From Hydnum rufescens UP504 (lineage: Eukaryota > Basidiomycota > Agaricomycetes > Cantharellales > Hydnaceae), in assembly GCA_014904985.1 (NCBI GenBank), contig MU128925.1, forward strand, positions 103,365 to 167,364: a DNA stretch of 64,000 nt, read 5' to 3'. A program made the position numbers and the translations under genes. Below the pieces are notes generated by a model. It was not told the DNA's origin and did no database searches. It saw only the letters and a program-made list of their open reading frames with translations. This document shows, piece by piece, positions 11,600 to 21,788 of the stretch. Positions within the stretch are counted from its first letter, which is position 1, and every line of letters begins with the position of its first letter.

Positions 11600-12110
11600 T
11601 TCTTCAGAAACAAATTACATGGTCCTTGCCACATGAGTTGTTCGGGTGTTTGTATATCCACATTGATAGGTGCACCAGTAATTTCCAAAAGACAGTTTTG
11701 ATTCCAAAATGGAAAATACGATGAACAAGGAAGTAGAGTGGTGCATGCCAGAGAAATTTCCAACGATTTGAGGACGACGCCACCTGGATATAGGTGACGA
11801 CAACGCAAGAAAACGATAGGTCCGCTCGTCCTACGGATACCCTGATTCAATCGCTTAGCACCAGCGGTCCGTCCGCGTGGAAAAACAACCAACATTGAAC
11901 CCCGCACAAGGGGGCCACATTGGCAAGACCAATGGTAGCCATGGCCCAGCGTCGCCAGCGAGAGCCCCTCGCCAGAATGTAAATCCAGACGAGAGCCACA
12001 AGCACAGAGTCCCTACATCCTCTTGAACGACGTGAGTTGACTGCGCCAACCTGTGGGCTGTTCCAGGGCGGAGCGAACAACACACTAGCTAATCGGTTAC
12101 AGTAACTTCA
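11600..12110. repeat. Duplicated 5' flank of SDR copy 2 (matches 15,035-15,700)
   Basis: Conserved islands include gtatatccacatt, the motif gaacgacgtgagttga followed by a CCAACCTG-like end, and agctaatcggttac. They occur in the same order and orientation upstream of SDR copies 2 and 3. In the second copy this segment leads directly into IDH1; here it leads into unrelated sequence. So the duplicated unit included SDR plus its upstream spacer, but not IDH1. Confidence 0.65.
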
Positions 12111-13084
12111 GTCATCGGGCCCGGAGACTCGCGCATCAGACACATCCGCATCCGCATCGCTGCGGTGCGGGGGCGGTTTGATGGGCACACACCAGTGATG
12201 CTGGGCATGTTTTATTGGTTGGCCATGACGATTTGAAGCTTTGGAAATGCCATTTGGGGTCCAACCCCTTCATGCAAGCCCGTATCATCAAATAAATCAC
12301 GTGGTTACAAGAATGAGAGCCCCAGGGAGATGAAAATGACAGTTATATTCCTCTCGTAGTCCAAGCACGACGAACGAGGGGCTAGATGCCAAGTCGGCAA
12401 AGGCCGGTTTGCTTCCGGCTATCCTTCGCGTTGTCTCGTTGGCTGGGAGGGGTGACTAGGCACCTTTCTTTCCCAACCGCTCCACCCTTCATTTATTTCA
12501 TCACTTTGTTTACTGGCTTAGTCGTGAGAGCGGCAGATAATCTCACCCACCCGCACTGCATCGAGATCGGCGGAGCAATTGCTTCGCAATCTGTCATGCC
12601 AGTAGACAAGGACAAAGGGTTTGACTGATGAACAATGGATACAGACTCGCTAGCCTGTAGAAAATGACTGGAATGGAATCCTCCAGTCTCAAACACCACC
12701 CTACACTCAAGAGAATCTCAAAAATATCCAGCAGGTTTGTTAGTGCCATTTTATCTAGAATCAGGTGATTTATTTGGGACCTTAAGCCCCGATACATTTG
12801 GACGGCAATTGGTTTGCATGACCTTGATGCCTCACTTGTCTCTTACTCAAAATACTGTACTACCCTTAAGCATCAGATACTGTAAACACAAAATAGACTT
12901 GAAGGTCCTTAGCTTACCCTTTGGGAGTATGTTCTGCATATCAATTCACCATAAGAACTACTCAGCCACTTGAGAGTCCTGGGATTCCCCATCATTTGAC
13001 CAGGTTCACACCAGGGAACAATCCACCTCGCCTCTCTACCTGGGACTACTGCTCAGTGGCCAAGCAGGATTCATGGATGCACCG

Positions 13085-13165
13085 ATAGAGGTACCAACGA
13101 GTGTTGGAGGCGCCAACCCAAGTGCCGGAGGCGCCGACGGAGCATCGGAGGCACCGACAGACCGG
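13085..13165. repeat. Short imperfect minisatellite, about 20-bp units
   Basis: Three or four diverged copies of a GGAGGC(G/A)CC(G/A)AC-containing unit follow one another (ttggaggcgccaac, ccggaggcgccgac, tcggaggcaccgac, then a weaker one). It may be part of a degraded LTR or other transposon, but no partner or open frame was found. Confidence 0.5.
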
Positions 13166-13667
13166 TGGAGGTAGTAGCCGCTGACTCGGAGGTCAGCCGA
13201 CAATCGGCGCTTCAGTTACGCATTGTCTTCCTCGGCGATCTATTGCCCCCAAACCCCTATATATTTATGGTACATACACTGTACATGTGTAAATACCCCA
13301 CTGAATTGTACCCGCCGTCCGCCCAAGCCACGGACGTACCGGGCCACTTCGCAGGCCGCTTTAATTTAATAGGGCAATGTCTCAGCTTATTAATGTTATA
13401 ACTGGCCTCCTGTACGGTGCCTCTATTTAATATCATACTGCGCTATGGGGTTGCGGAAAGACCACCCAGTCAATTGGCATCGGAATCATGTGGGCACTCC
13501 CTTTGCATCATCACCCGTAAGGTTACCACCTCAACTACATTCAGTTTCTTCGCTGTAGGGTTACAACTCAAAATCAACGCCTCTTAATTTGGCAGTATAA
13601 CAATCTGTCTGAATCACAAAATCTTTCCAAGGCCATTTGAGGCATTCCAACAACAACAAATAAAAGT

Positions 13668-14690
13668 TCACCATTTTTCGTGGGCGGGTCGCAAATCGAG
13701 CTCCCAAGTCCAAGCGGATCGATGTTGCCTCGTTAAAAATTCGTAGGCCTGTTCAGGGATTGAAATATCAATAATGTATGTGCATCGGAAATCGGCGTTC
13801 GGGACGTACCTCTGCGATAGCTTCAGGATGAAGTACTTCATCCGGGTTATCATCTTTGGCATACTTTCTGTCCGTGGCGATAGCACCGTCTATGACGACG
13901 TGGGAGACCTGAAAATTGCAGACGCGTTAATGAGGGAAGATTATAGACTTGAATAGAGCATACGTGGATGTTCTGTTTTCCGTATTCCTTCGCCAACGAT
14001 TGCGAAAGGGCCCGGAGGGCGAACTTTCCCGATGCAAACGCGGAGGTGATGACATTCCCACGAAGGGATGCCGTGGCCCCGGTAACTATAAGTGTACCCC
14101 TCGATCCTTGGTTGTCCAACCTGAAGTCACACATGAGTGGGGGTGTACAAATCGTTGGTCGCTATGAAAACGTACTCTTGCTCTTTGAAACTGGTGATGG
14201 ATTCGCGCGCAAAGGCAAAGGCCCAGAAACACTAGTATCGACAGTTTTCTGAAGGTGCTCCTCGGTTATATCCAGGAAAGGCAAGAAGATGCCCTCTCCG
14301 ACGTTCCATATGGTGACTCTTATGGAATCACCCGGCCATTCCTTCTTGATAGAGTCGAAGGCGAGACTAATTTCGGAGTGCGAGTATGCGGAGAGTGGGA
14401 ACGGAGACGCCTTTGCCGAGGGGGAGATGAGACAACGTGAACATGAATGGATGGAGAAAGCTCGTACCAAACCACCAGTAGCCTTGATGGAATCCGAAAG
14501 CGCTTGAAGGGCTTGCCCATTTCGGGCGAGGAGAGCAACTTTGTAACCCGCGTTTGCGAAGCGTCGTCTGAAGCAGGGTGTGAGAGACTTAGCGATAAAG
14601 ATGAGAATAGAAGAGCTCGTACGCTATGGCACCACCGGTTCCTCTTCCTGTGCCCACTCCTGCAATGACTGCGATCTTAGAGGATGCCAT
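13668..14690 (-). pseudogene. SDR copy 3, probably disrupted by a one-base deletion
   Basis: This copy starts MASSKIAVIAGVGTG at 14690 and ends HEKW-stop at 13668, with all six exons and splice sites in the same places as the intact copy. It keeps the FASGK segment. In exon 3, near 14,214-14,223, one C is missing compared with copy 1 (GPFAFASES becomes GPLPLRANP), so the frame before the next splice site is wrong. Nothing else is broken. If the missing base is a sequencing error the gene would be functional; otherwise it is a recent pseudogene. Confidence 0.75.
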
Positions 14691-15718
14691 GTTATTGTTT
14701 GTCTTTTCCAGTGAGCTTATCAAGAGGTGTTTATAAGGATCGCATCATTAGTCATGCCCATATGATGGAATTCCCCAGAGACAGCCCTTCATGTAAAATG
14801 GCGAAACCGCCGTTTTTATGTTGAGAAACGCATCTCTTCGAAAGGTTCCTGGGGAATCCGACCAGGCCCTTAAGCCCTGTGCGATTCTGGACATAGATCA
14901 TAAGAGAACTACTGTAATTTCCCCGACACAAATAGTAGTACACAATGGCAATCCTCTGCAATGCTTAAAAGTGTCTAAATATTATTTCACCTATTATTTG
15001 GACCTTATGAGATAGCGGGCCAAGCAGTCTGAGTCTGCCAGGAGAAAGTGTGCATTCCAGGAGCAAATTGCGTCTTCAGAGAAGCACTACCTGGACACGT
15101 CGGGTGTCTTCATTACCGGTGTTTAGCATGTATATCCACATTAGTACTGCTGCAGGAACAAAATTTATTGTTTGTCAGTCCATTGCGACCCCAAAATGCG
15201 GAAATTTATAAGTATGACAGATAAGGAAGGCATAAGGGAACTTCAAAAATTTGACATAGGGATATTGGAATCGGCAACGAGAAGACTCTTTGATTCAAAC
15301 TCATCACATGAGTGGCACTGCTCGTTGCTGGCCCACTAGCTGACTGATAGATCACGAACGAAATATGGAAAATGATTTAGATTGAAGGCAGTGAGATAAA
15401 CGAACCGGATCGAGATTTCATGAGACCAATGACGGGAAGCCATGGCATGACCCAGTAAGGGCCCTTTTCCAGCTGGCAGAACCAGACGGGAACTATCAGG
15501 TGGAAGGTAGGGATCCTAGGGGATACATCTTCCCGAACGACGTGAGTTGACGCCACCAACCTGGGCTCAGCGGCGTGCTGTGAAGGTTCCGGAGAGTAGC
15601 AGGTGACAAAAAGGACCCAGTCATGCTTGCGAGCGACGACCACATGTGACCTTGATTAGCTAATCGGTTACGTCAGCGGTACTTACCGAGCTCTCGGAAA
15701 TTCATCACGTCCTGCACA
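14691..15718. other. Shared spacer between SDR copy 3 and IDH1
   Basis: This divergent intergenic region contains the promoters of SDR copy 3 (-) and IDH1 (+). Its part from 15,035 to 15,700 is repeated, diverged, at 11,600-12,110. No gene is supported. Confidence 0.6.
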
Positions 15719-17169
15719 ATGTTACCAGCGATCGCCCGCACATCTGCAAACTGTCGTCTCGTTCTCCGATGCCGCCGCGGATATGCAACGACCTTGGGGG
15801 CAACCACTCCCAGCCTCACAAAGAGGGTATGCAATAACATTCATGATATGCCAAGTACAGGTTTTCACCCTCATATGATAGCTCCCGAGGAAGCTAGGGG
15901 GGGTTTATACAGTCACTCTCATCCCGGGAGACGGCATTGGCGCAGAGATTACTGATTCGGTCAAAGAAATATTCGAACATGTCAACGCACCGATAGAGTG
16001 GGAGCAATACAACGTCTCCGGCGTTTCGTCCGCTGGGGAAAGTCTTTTTAAAGCCGCCGTTGAAAGCATGCAGCGTAACAAGGTTGGCCTTAAAGGTATG
16101 GCTGATCCATTCCTGGTGCACAGGCATCCTCTCACGAAATACCTTGCAGGTATTTTATTCACCCCGCTCGAGACGTCCGGCCACATCTCGTGGAATGTAG
16201 CGATGCGCCAGCAACTTGACATTTATGCTTCTGTTGTCGTCTGTAAATCTATTCGCGGCGCCCCGACACGGCACAACAATGTGGACTTTGCGATCATTCG
16301 TGAAAATACTGAAGGCGAATACTCAGGTCTAGAACACCAGAGCTTTCCTGGTGTCGTGGAGAGCCTGAAGGTCTCTACGCGTGCCAAGGCCGAGCGCATA
16401 TCCAGATTTGCTTTTGATTTTGCCCTCAAGAACGATAGGAAGGCAAGAGGCCGCCCTCACCCAGGGGCAGTAAAATGACCGTTGATTTTTTTTCCCAGAA
16501 CGTTACATGCGTACACAAAGCGAACATTATGAAACTCGGAGACGGTCTCTTCCTGAACACATTTCGGCGCGTCGCTGAAGAGTACAAGGCATCTGGTATC
16601 ACGTACAACGATATGATCGTCGACAATACGTCAGTTTGTTCTACTGATCGCTGGCGTCTCTGGTCACGACATGTTCCTTAGGTCCATGCAATTGGTCTCG
16701 AAACCAGGACAATTTGACGTTATGGTCATGCCAAATCTGTATGGGGCTATTACCTCCAACATCGGCGCCGCTCTTGTGGGCGGGCCGGGCATCGTGCCTG
16801 GATGCAATATCGGAAGGGAATATGCTCTCTTCGAGCCTGGCTGTCGACACGTTGCCAAGGACATTATGGGGACGAACAAGGCGAATCCAGCTGCTATGAT
16901 ATTGAGCTCTACGATGATGTTGCGCCACCTTGGGTGAGCCTTTCTGAATTCTGCAAATCCATCTCTCATGTGCACTTTCAGCCTTGATGCTATTGCAAAC
17001 TCGATAACTGCAGCAACGTATGATGTTATCGCCCAAGGGCAAGCCAAAACGCCAGATCTTGGAGGTATTTCGTTTTACCTACGCAACACCATTGGATCTC
17101 AATACCTTCCGTCCCACAGGGAATGCGAGCACGAGCGACTTCACCGCAGCCGTAATTAAGAATCTCTAG
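15719..17169 (+). CDS. IDH1: NAD-dependent isocitrate dehydrogenase subunit 1, mitochondrial
   Basis: This is a subunit of the TCA-cycle enzyme that oxidises isocitrate to 2-oxoglutarate with NAD+. Seven exons were placed: 15719-15826, 15882-16095, 16150-16442, 16499-16629, 16682-16933, 16982-17064 and 17120-17169. They total 376 codons plus stop. Residues 1-40 are Arg-rich with few acidic residues ([20 protein letters not shown]), a mitochondrial presequence. Family motifs follow: [49 protein letters not shown] and [14 protein letters not shown]. The overall wording matches fungal IDH1 (regulatory subunit) better than IDH2. The third intron (16443-16498) begins GCAAGA, a GC-AG intron; all others are GT-AG. 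Confidence 0.95.
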
Positions 17170-17385
17170 ATTGCTGAGCAGCCATCGTACATACGGTCCA
17201 GAGGACCATATACCCCACTGTACACTTAGCCAAGTATAGACGCCCCATTTGGAAGGAGATAACGACTGCCTATATACTGTGTTGAAGTGTCTAGCGGAAG
17301 CAAGTTGTTGAGTTTTGTTTGTGCCGAGCTCCAGACCGAAAATTTCCATCCCTCCCACTTTCTCCCACCACTTTTAGTATACGCG

Positions 17386-19302
17386 ATGGGCAAAAAAGAT
17401 AAGTCTGCAGCTAAGCCCGCCAAGACCGACAAGACCGTGAAAGCACCACCTGCCCCTCCCGCTGCTGTCGCTACCGATAAAGTTAGTGTCTCATCACCGG
17501 GCACATTCCATTCTTCTCATCGTAATATGCAGAAGAATAAAAAAGGAAAGAAAGCAGTACCTCCTCCCCCACCTGTAGAGAGCAGCGACAGTAGCGAAGA
17601 CTCTGACAGTGATGCGGACGACGACCCCCTAAAAAAACCAACGGAGCCGTAAATTCTTTCCCTCGATGCTTGCGCTTTCTCCAAACTGAATCCATTGTCT
17701 TATTCCAGGCCGCCGCGCGGCTGCGAAGCCTGCACCCCCTGCTTCGGATGATTGACGATTCGGACGACTCTGAGTCTGACGACGCTAAACCCAAAGCTGC
17801 GCCAACACCAAAAACTCCCGCCAAAGCGGCCCCTGCCAAGGCTGCAGAGTCTAGCGAAGACGACGACGATGACGATGATGATGACTCTTCCGATCCTGAT
17901 TCAAAGGCAGTTCTAGCAAAATCCACTCCAGCAAAGTCTACTCCCGCCAAAGGGCCCTTGCCAAGGCTGCAGAATCTAGCGAAGACGACGACGATGAATC
18001 TTCGGAATCTGATTCAAAGTCTGCTCCCGCAAATCTGCTCCAGCAAAGTCTACTGCAGCGAAATCTGCACACGTAATCGCAAAAAAGTCAGCTCATCATC
18101 GTCCTCAAGCGAGGACAGCTCAGACGAGGAAGCCGACCCGGCCCCAGTTGCTAAAGCTGCCGCCACAAAAGCAGGGTCATCTGATTCTGATGAGGACGAC
18201 TCTAGCGAAGACGACGATGTCGAGATGAAGGATGGCACTTCGGCCCCTACGCCTGCAAAATCCGCCAAGCGCAAGGCCGATGCTGTAGACTCGACTACGC
18301 TCCCGGCGAAGAAGGCTAAAACCAATGGAGAAGTCTCCGCTGCCGCCGCTACACCAGGGACTGAAGACAGTACGACGATCTTCGTGGCCAACCTCGCCTA
18401 CAGCGTAGATGACGAGCAGCTCAAAACCGAATTTTCCTCGTTCGGTGAAGTCCTCTCCGCTCGCGTGCCTACGGATCGAAATACTGGCCGCGCCCGTGGT
18501 ATTGGGTATGTCGAGTTTGCAGAGCGTGCCTCTGCGCTTGCGGCCGTCGCGGAGACAGGGAAAGAGATCATGGGACGGGAAGTGAGGATCGATCTTTCTG
18601 GGCCCCGCGTTCCCAGTCCGGAGAAACGCGCCAAGGCATTCAACGATGAGGCCAGCCCTCCCAGTGCAGTTCTTTTCATTGGAAATCTTGACTTCAACTG
18701 CACGGAGGATGGCGTTTGGGAGGCGTTCGGTGACTTTGGGGAAATTGTGAGCGTTCGGCTTCCGACCGACCGTGAGACGCAAAGGCCCAAAGGCTTCGGG
18801 TATGTGGAATTTGCAGATCAGGCGACTGCGGTCAAGGCGTTTGAGGGTATGCAAGGACAGGAGCTCCTGGGCAGGGCCCTTCGTCTTGATTATTCACAAC
18901 CGAGAGATAGCCAGGGAGGAAGCCGAGGCGGCGGACGTGGCTTTGGCGGCGACCGTGGGGGCCGTGGTGGTGGACGAGGTAAGAGCACTACCCTCATTTA
19001 TTTATCTCGCTTCCCACGAGACTGAGTCCTCATTTCTTAGGTGGATTTGGTGATCGAGGGGGTAGAGGAGGGCGTGGAGGCTTTGGCGATCGCGGGGCCG
19101 TGGAGGGCGAGGAGGCTTTGGCGATCGTGGAGGGCGAGGAGGGGGCCGAGGAGGTGGCGACCGTGGTATGTGTTGCGACATCTCCCCATCAACCCCTTTG
19201 CTTACCACGTCATCCATTGAAGGTTTCCGCGGCCGAGGAGCTCCCAGGGGCCGAGGGCAAGGGGCAGCAACAGCCTTCGAGGGCAAGAAGACCACTTTCT
19301 AG
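17386..19302 (+). CDS. Nucleolin/Nsr1-like RNA-binding protein (two RRMs, RGG tail)
   Basis: This is a nucleolar protein of the nucleolin/Nsr1/gar2 type, expected to act in pre-rRNA processing. It starts MGKKDKSAAKPAKTDK at 17386. The N-terminal half is made of Lys/Ala/Pro segments alternating with long Ser/Asp/Glu tracts. RRM1 has IFVANL and RGIGYVEF; RRM2 has LFIGNL and KGFGYVEF. A Gly/Arg-rich tail is split over at least two introns and ends FEGKKTTF-stop. The acidic region shows frame breaks: one base appears missing before the run ccccct near 17,625, and the repeat at 17,945-18,070 has three one-base losses that cancel out. Read literally, an acidic tract is replaced by unrelated residues. 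Both RRMs are intact. Confidence 0.85.
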
Positions 19303-19622
19303 AGCGCCATTTGCATCGTTTGCTTTGACCCCCCCAGTTTGCGTCATGTCTACCAAAAGGAGTCCTCCGCCGTGCTCTATAACCTGGTTTATTCTGCATT
19401 TCTGCTTCTCTTGAATTTTCGTATAATCATTGGGTAATATACAATCATCTGGTGTATGCCTGTGCTGTTGAGACTGCATGTATGCTGGACCTCAACACAA
19501 TTTGGTTCGACGTTCTGAAGCCTCCGTTGTGAAGGCTTCCAGGCGTCACACGCGTCGTGAAATAAATGGGAAATGGTGCACGGAGGCTCGTCCGCTCACT
19601 CGTGAATGCAGCAGGGATCACT
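19303..19622. other. 3' intergenic region
   Basis: A short spacer between two convergent genes. Nothing beyond AT-rich 3' ends was seen. Confidence 0.6.
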
Positions 19623-20976
19623 TCAAGATTTTAATATCACAAGCAAATTCTCATATACGGTCCATGAGATAGCAGAGCTCAGTACTTTCTTCCCGAGCCG
19701 CAGAGCCATTCCGTCAAAGTATCCACGCAGATTCCGCTCCTGCCAAATTGTGACAAACGTCAACAAGGGAAAGGAATGTATGGGAATCAGGACGACGTAC
19801 ACGGCCGAGGAGGATGGCGGCTTTTATTAACGTGGGGTAGCGAGTTGGATGGACTTGCATGTTCGTCTGTGAAGATACGTCGGTCGGTGATATTTAGGTG
19901 ATCGATGGATGGTCACTGACTTTCAACACGTCGAATGGATGTGTCAAGATCGTAGCAATAGCAGCAGCACAGGCACCTACAAAAGAAGGTGGAGATGGAG
20001 CCAGGAGCATTATCACTCGAAAAAGAAAAAGTAACAGACCTGAGAGGCTCAACGTGATGCTCTGCGCAGATGTTGACCGAGGTTTGAAAAGGACCGCTAT
20101 ACGAGTGGTTAGTGTGTGTGCACCGATGAGGGGGCAAATAGCAAATAAATAATGTAACAAACAAGCTGTGTCCTTGGTAAACTCGTACGACATGACGAAG
20201 AGACCGGCATATGGGGCGTCTCTCAGCGCAGACGCTGAAAACCCTGCATCAATCCAGAAGGGCCTGACTTGCGGATTATGGAGCGGATAGCTTCAGCCAT
20301 GCTCCTGTAAGCATAAATATTACTCTAGAGGGGGAGACCGTGTTGAGAGCTTTTCTCTAGCAGTTTCTGAGAGAACATCACCTCATAGCGAGCCTTCACT
20401 ACTGTAATAGGATTTAATACGAATCCCACTGCGACTCGACTGATAGCCCCAGCGGCCAAATTAGCTGGATTTGAAAGTCGGGGAAGCGTGGATCCAGACG
20501 ACACAGAAGGGGGTGCGGCGGCAAGGTATGGTATTGTCGTCATAGTGTGTCGCACAGTTTGGAGGGTATAGAAGTAAAGCGCGACGCCAGGCACATTCCT
20601 GTTGCCTCTGGAATGAGGATACCCACGCGAGCCAAGTGTCAGACTACGCACCGTAATAAGGTAGGCATTGTGCCCCTCCATAATCCCAATACCCCATCAA
20701 TGGCGACAATATGTCGAACAGTGCAGAGGATTCCCGAAATTCTTGGGGAATGGACGTTGGCTTCAAGAAAAGGAGTTGTACCAAAGCACTGACCCTGTTG
20801 GACCGCCCTGTTGTACGCGCGTCTTGAGGAGATCCAAAGGTTGGAGGGATATCGCAGAAATGAGGCCTGAAGAAGCACCTAATTTCCCCACGTTGAGTAC
20901 AGATATTGAAGGGATTGCATTGTCGGACGTATGCACCAGAGAGGAAATGATGTGAGAACTCTCGCTTGGACGACAT
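19623..20976 (-). CDS. HEM25: Mitochondrial glycine carrier, SLC25A38/Hem25 type (one frame break)
   Basis: This inner-membrane carrier is thought to import glycine for haem synthesis. It starts MSSKREFSHHFLSG. The three carrier repeats show their P-x-(D/E)-x-x-(K/R) signatures: QPLDLLKTR, NPITVVKAR and HPFDVLK. Other Hem25-like segments are LWRGTMPTLLRNVPGVALYF, LRDAPYAGLFVMSYE and YFDGMALRLGKKVLSS. Introns are short and GT-AG; one ends just before SNIYAYRSMAEAI. At 20238-20241 the conserved text QGFSASALRDAPYAG needs one more T than is present (TTTT instead of TTTTT on the coding strand), shifting the frame. This is either a homopolymer sequence error or a recent inactivation. The gene converges on the nucleolin-like gene. 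Confidence 0.85.
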
Positions 20977-21788
20977 GCACAACAACCTTGTCCGAGGGCC
21001 ACGCGTCCCTTGGTGTCTTCTTCCACTTGCACTTTATTCTTCTTTGGGGGGTCTGATAATATTCACGCCCTAGATCCAAAAGCTATGATGACAGGATGTT
21101 ATGTAACATTATACCAACATACGGGGGCCTTCTGGCTTCTGACCGAGTTCCATCCATCGTATGGTCCCATTATGGCACAAGGGCGAGGGTCGGTGTTATT
21201 GGCTCACTGTTCCATAACGAAGATTGAAAAATGGGGTTCAAGAGGCCGTCGAAGGTGTCACAGCTGGAGGCTATTTCCTTCAAAGCGCCCTTTGGAAATT
21301 GCCCAAGTTTCTGACCTAACCCTCGCCTCCAAGAACAACGCCCGCATCAGAGATATTCTCGAACTGGGGGATTCTTCCTGTTTGTGTGCATGCCCAAACC
21401 CGAGGACGGGAGTTTAATCTAACGAAGCTATCCTTCAGATTCTCGCCCCGATACCCTGACGAGCCCGCACGATCTTCACATTGCATCACACACTCAGCCC
21501 GCTTCTCTTTCGTCCAACTAGCCAGCACGTCGCCGGCAAATATAGTCTTTTATTTGGGGCATCAAAAATTCTTGGGAATGCTGGAAGTGCCCCCAATCAT
21601 CCCCAGAATTTCCATATGCAGGGTGCACCTACTGTATGAAATGGCAATTCCCAATTATTCGCAACAACATGACGTATGGAATGCGTCTTCACCCCATCCC
21701 ATGGCTTTCCCAAAGCCCAAGGATATAGCTGCCCCATTCATTTCACCAACCAGCGAGTGAACAAAAGGGACCATACCTTGTTGAACCA
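20977..21788. other. Intergenic region with a short dispersed repeat
   Basis: This contains the 5' flank of HEM25 and the 3' end of the gamma-glutamyltranspeptidase gene. The stretch at about 21,310-21,390 (minus sense) resembles 32,110-32,180. No supported gene. Confidence 0.5.
21310..21390 (-). repeat. Short dispersed repeat, partner at 32,110-32,180
   Basis: In minus sense this reads aaacaggaagaatccccc, then gttcgagaatatctctgatg, then ggaggcgagggttaggtcag. The plus strand at 32,110-32,180 has aaacaggcagagtcccc, attcgagaatatccctgatg and ggaggcgagagtcagatcag in the same order. About 70 bp align at roughly 80% by eye. Identity unknown. Confidence 0.55.

Larger units (their letters stand above)
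11340..13560. other. Intergenic region with duplicated flank, CpG-poor patch and minisatellite
   Basis: Three pieces can be told apart. Positions 11,600-12,110 are a diverged copy of 15,035-15,700. Positions about 12,630-13,020 are AT-rich and nearly CpG-free, like the repeats at the window start. Positions 13,085-13,165 hold a short imperfect tandem repeat. The hydrophobic frame at 12386-12628 has no recognisable domain. Confidence 0.5.

Noticed and set aside
12386..12628. Hydrophobic 80-codon frame
   Set aside because: No homology, no splice partners, and next to a CpG-poor repeat patch.
17483..17950. Ser/Ala-rich minus-strand frame of 155 codons
   Set aside because: It is the antisense shadow of the acidic repeats of the nucleolin-like gene.
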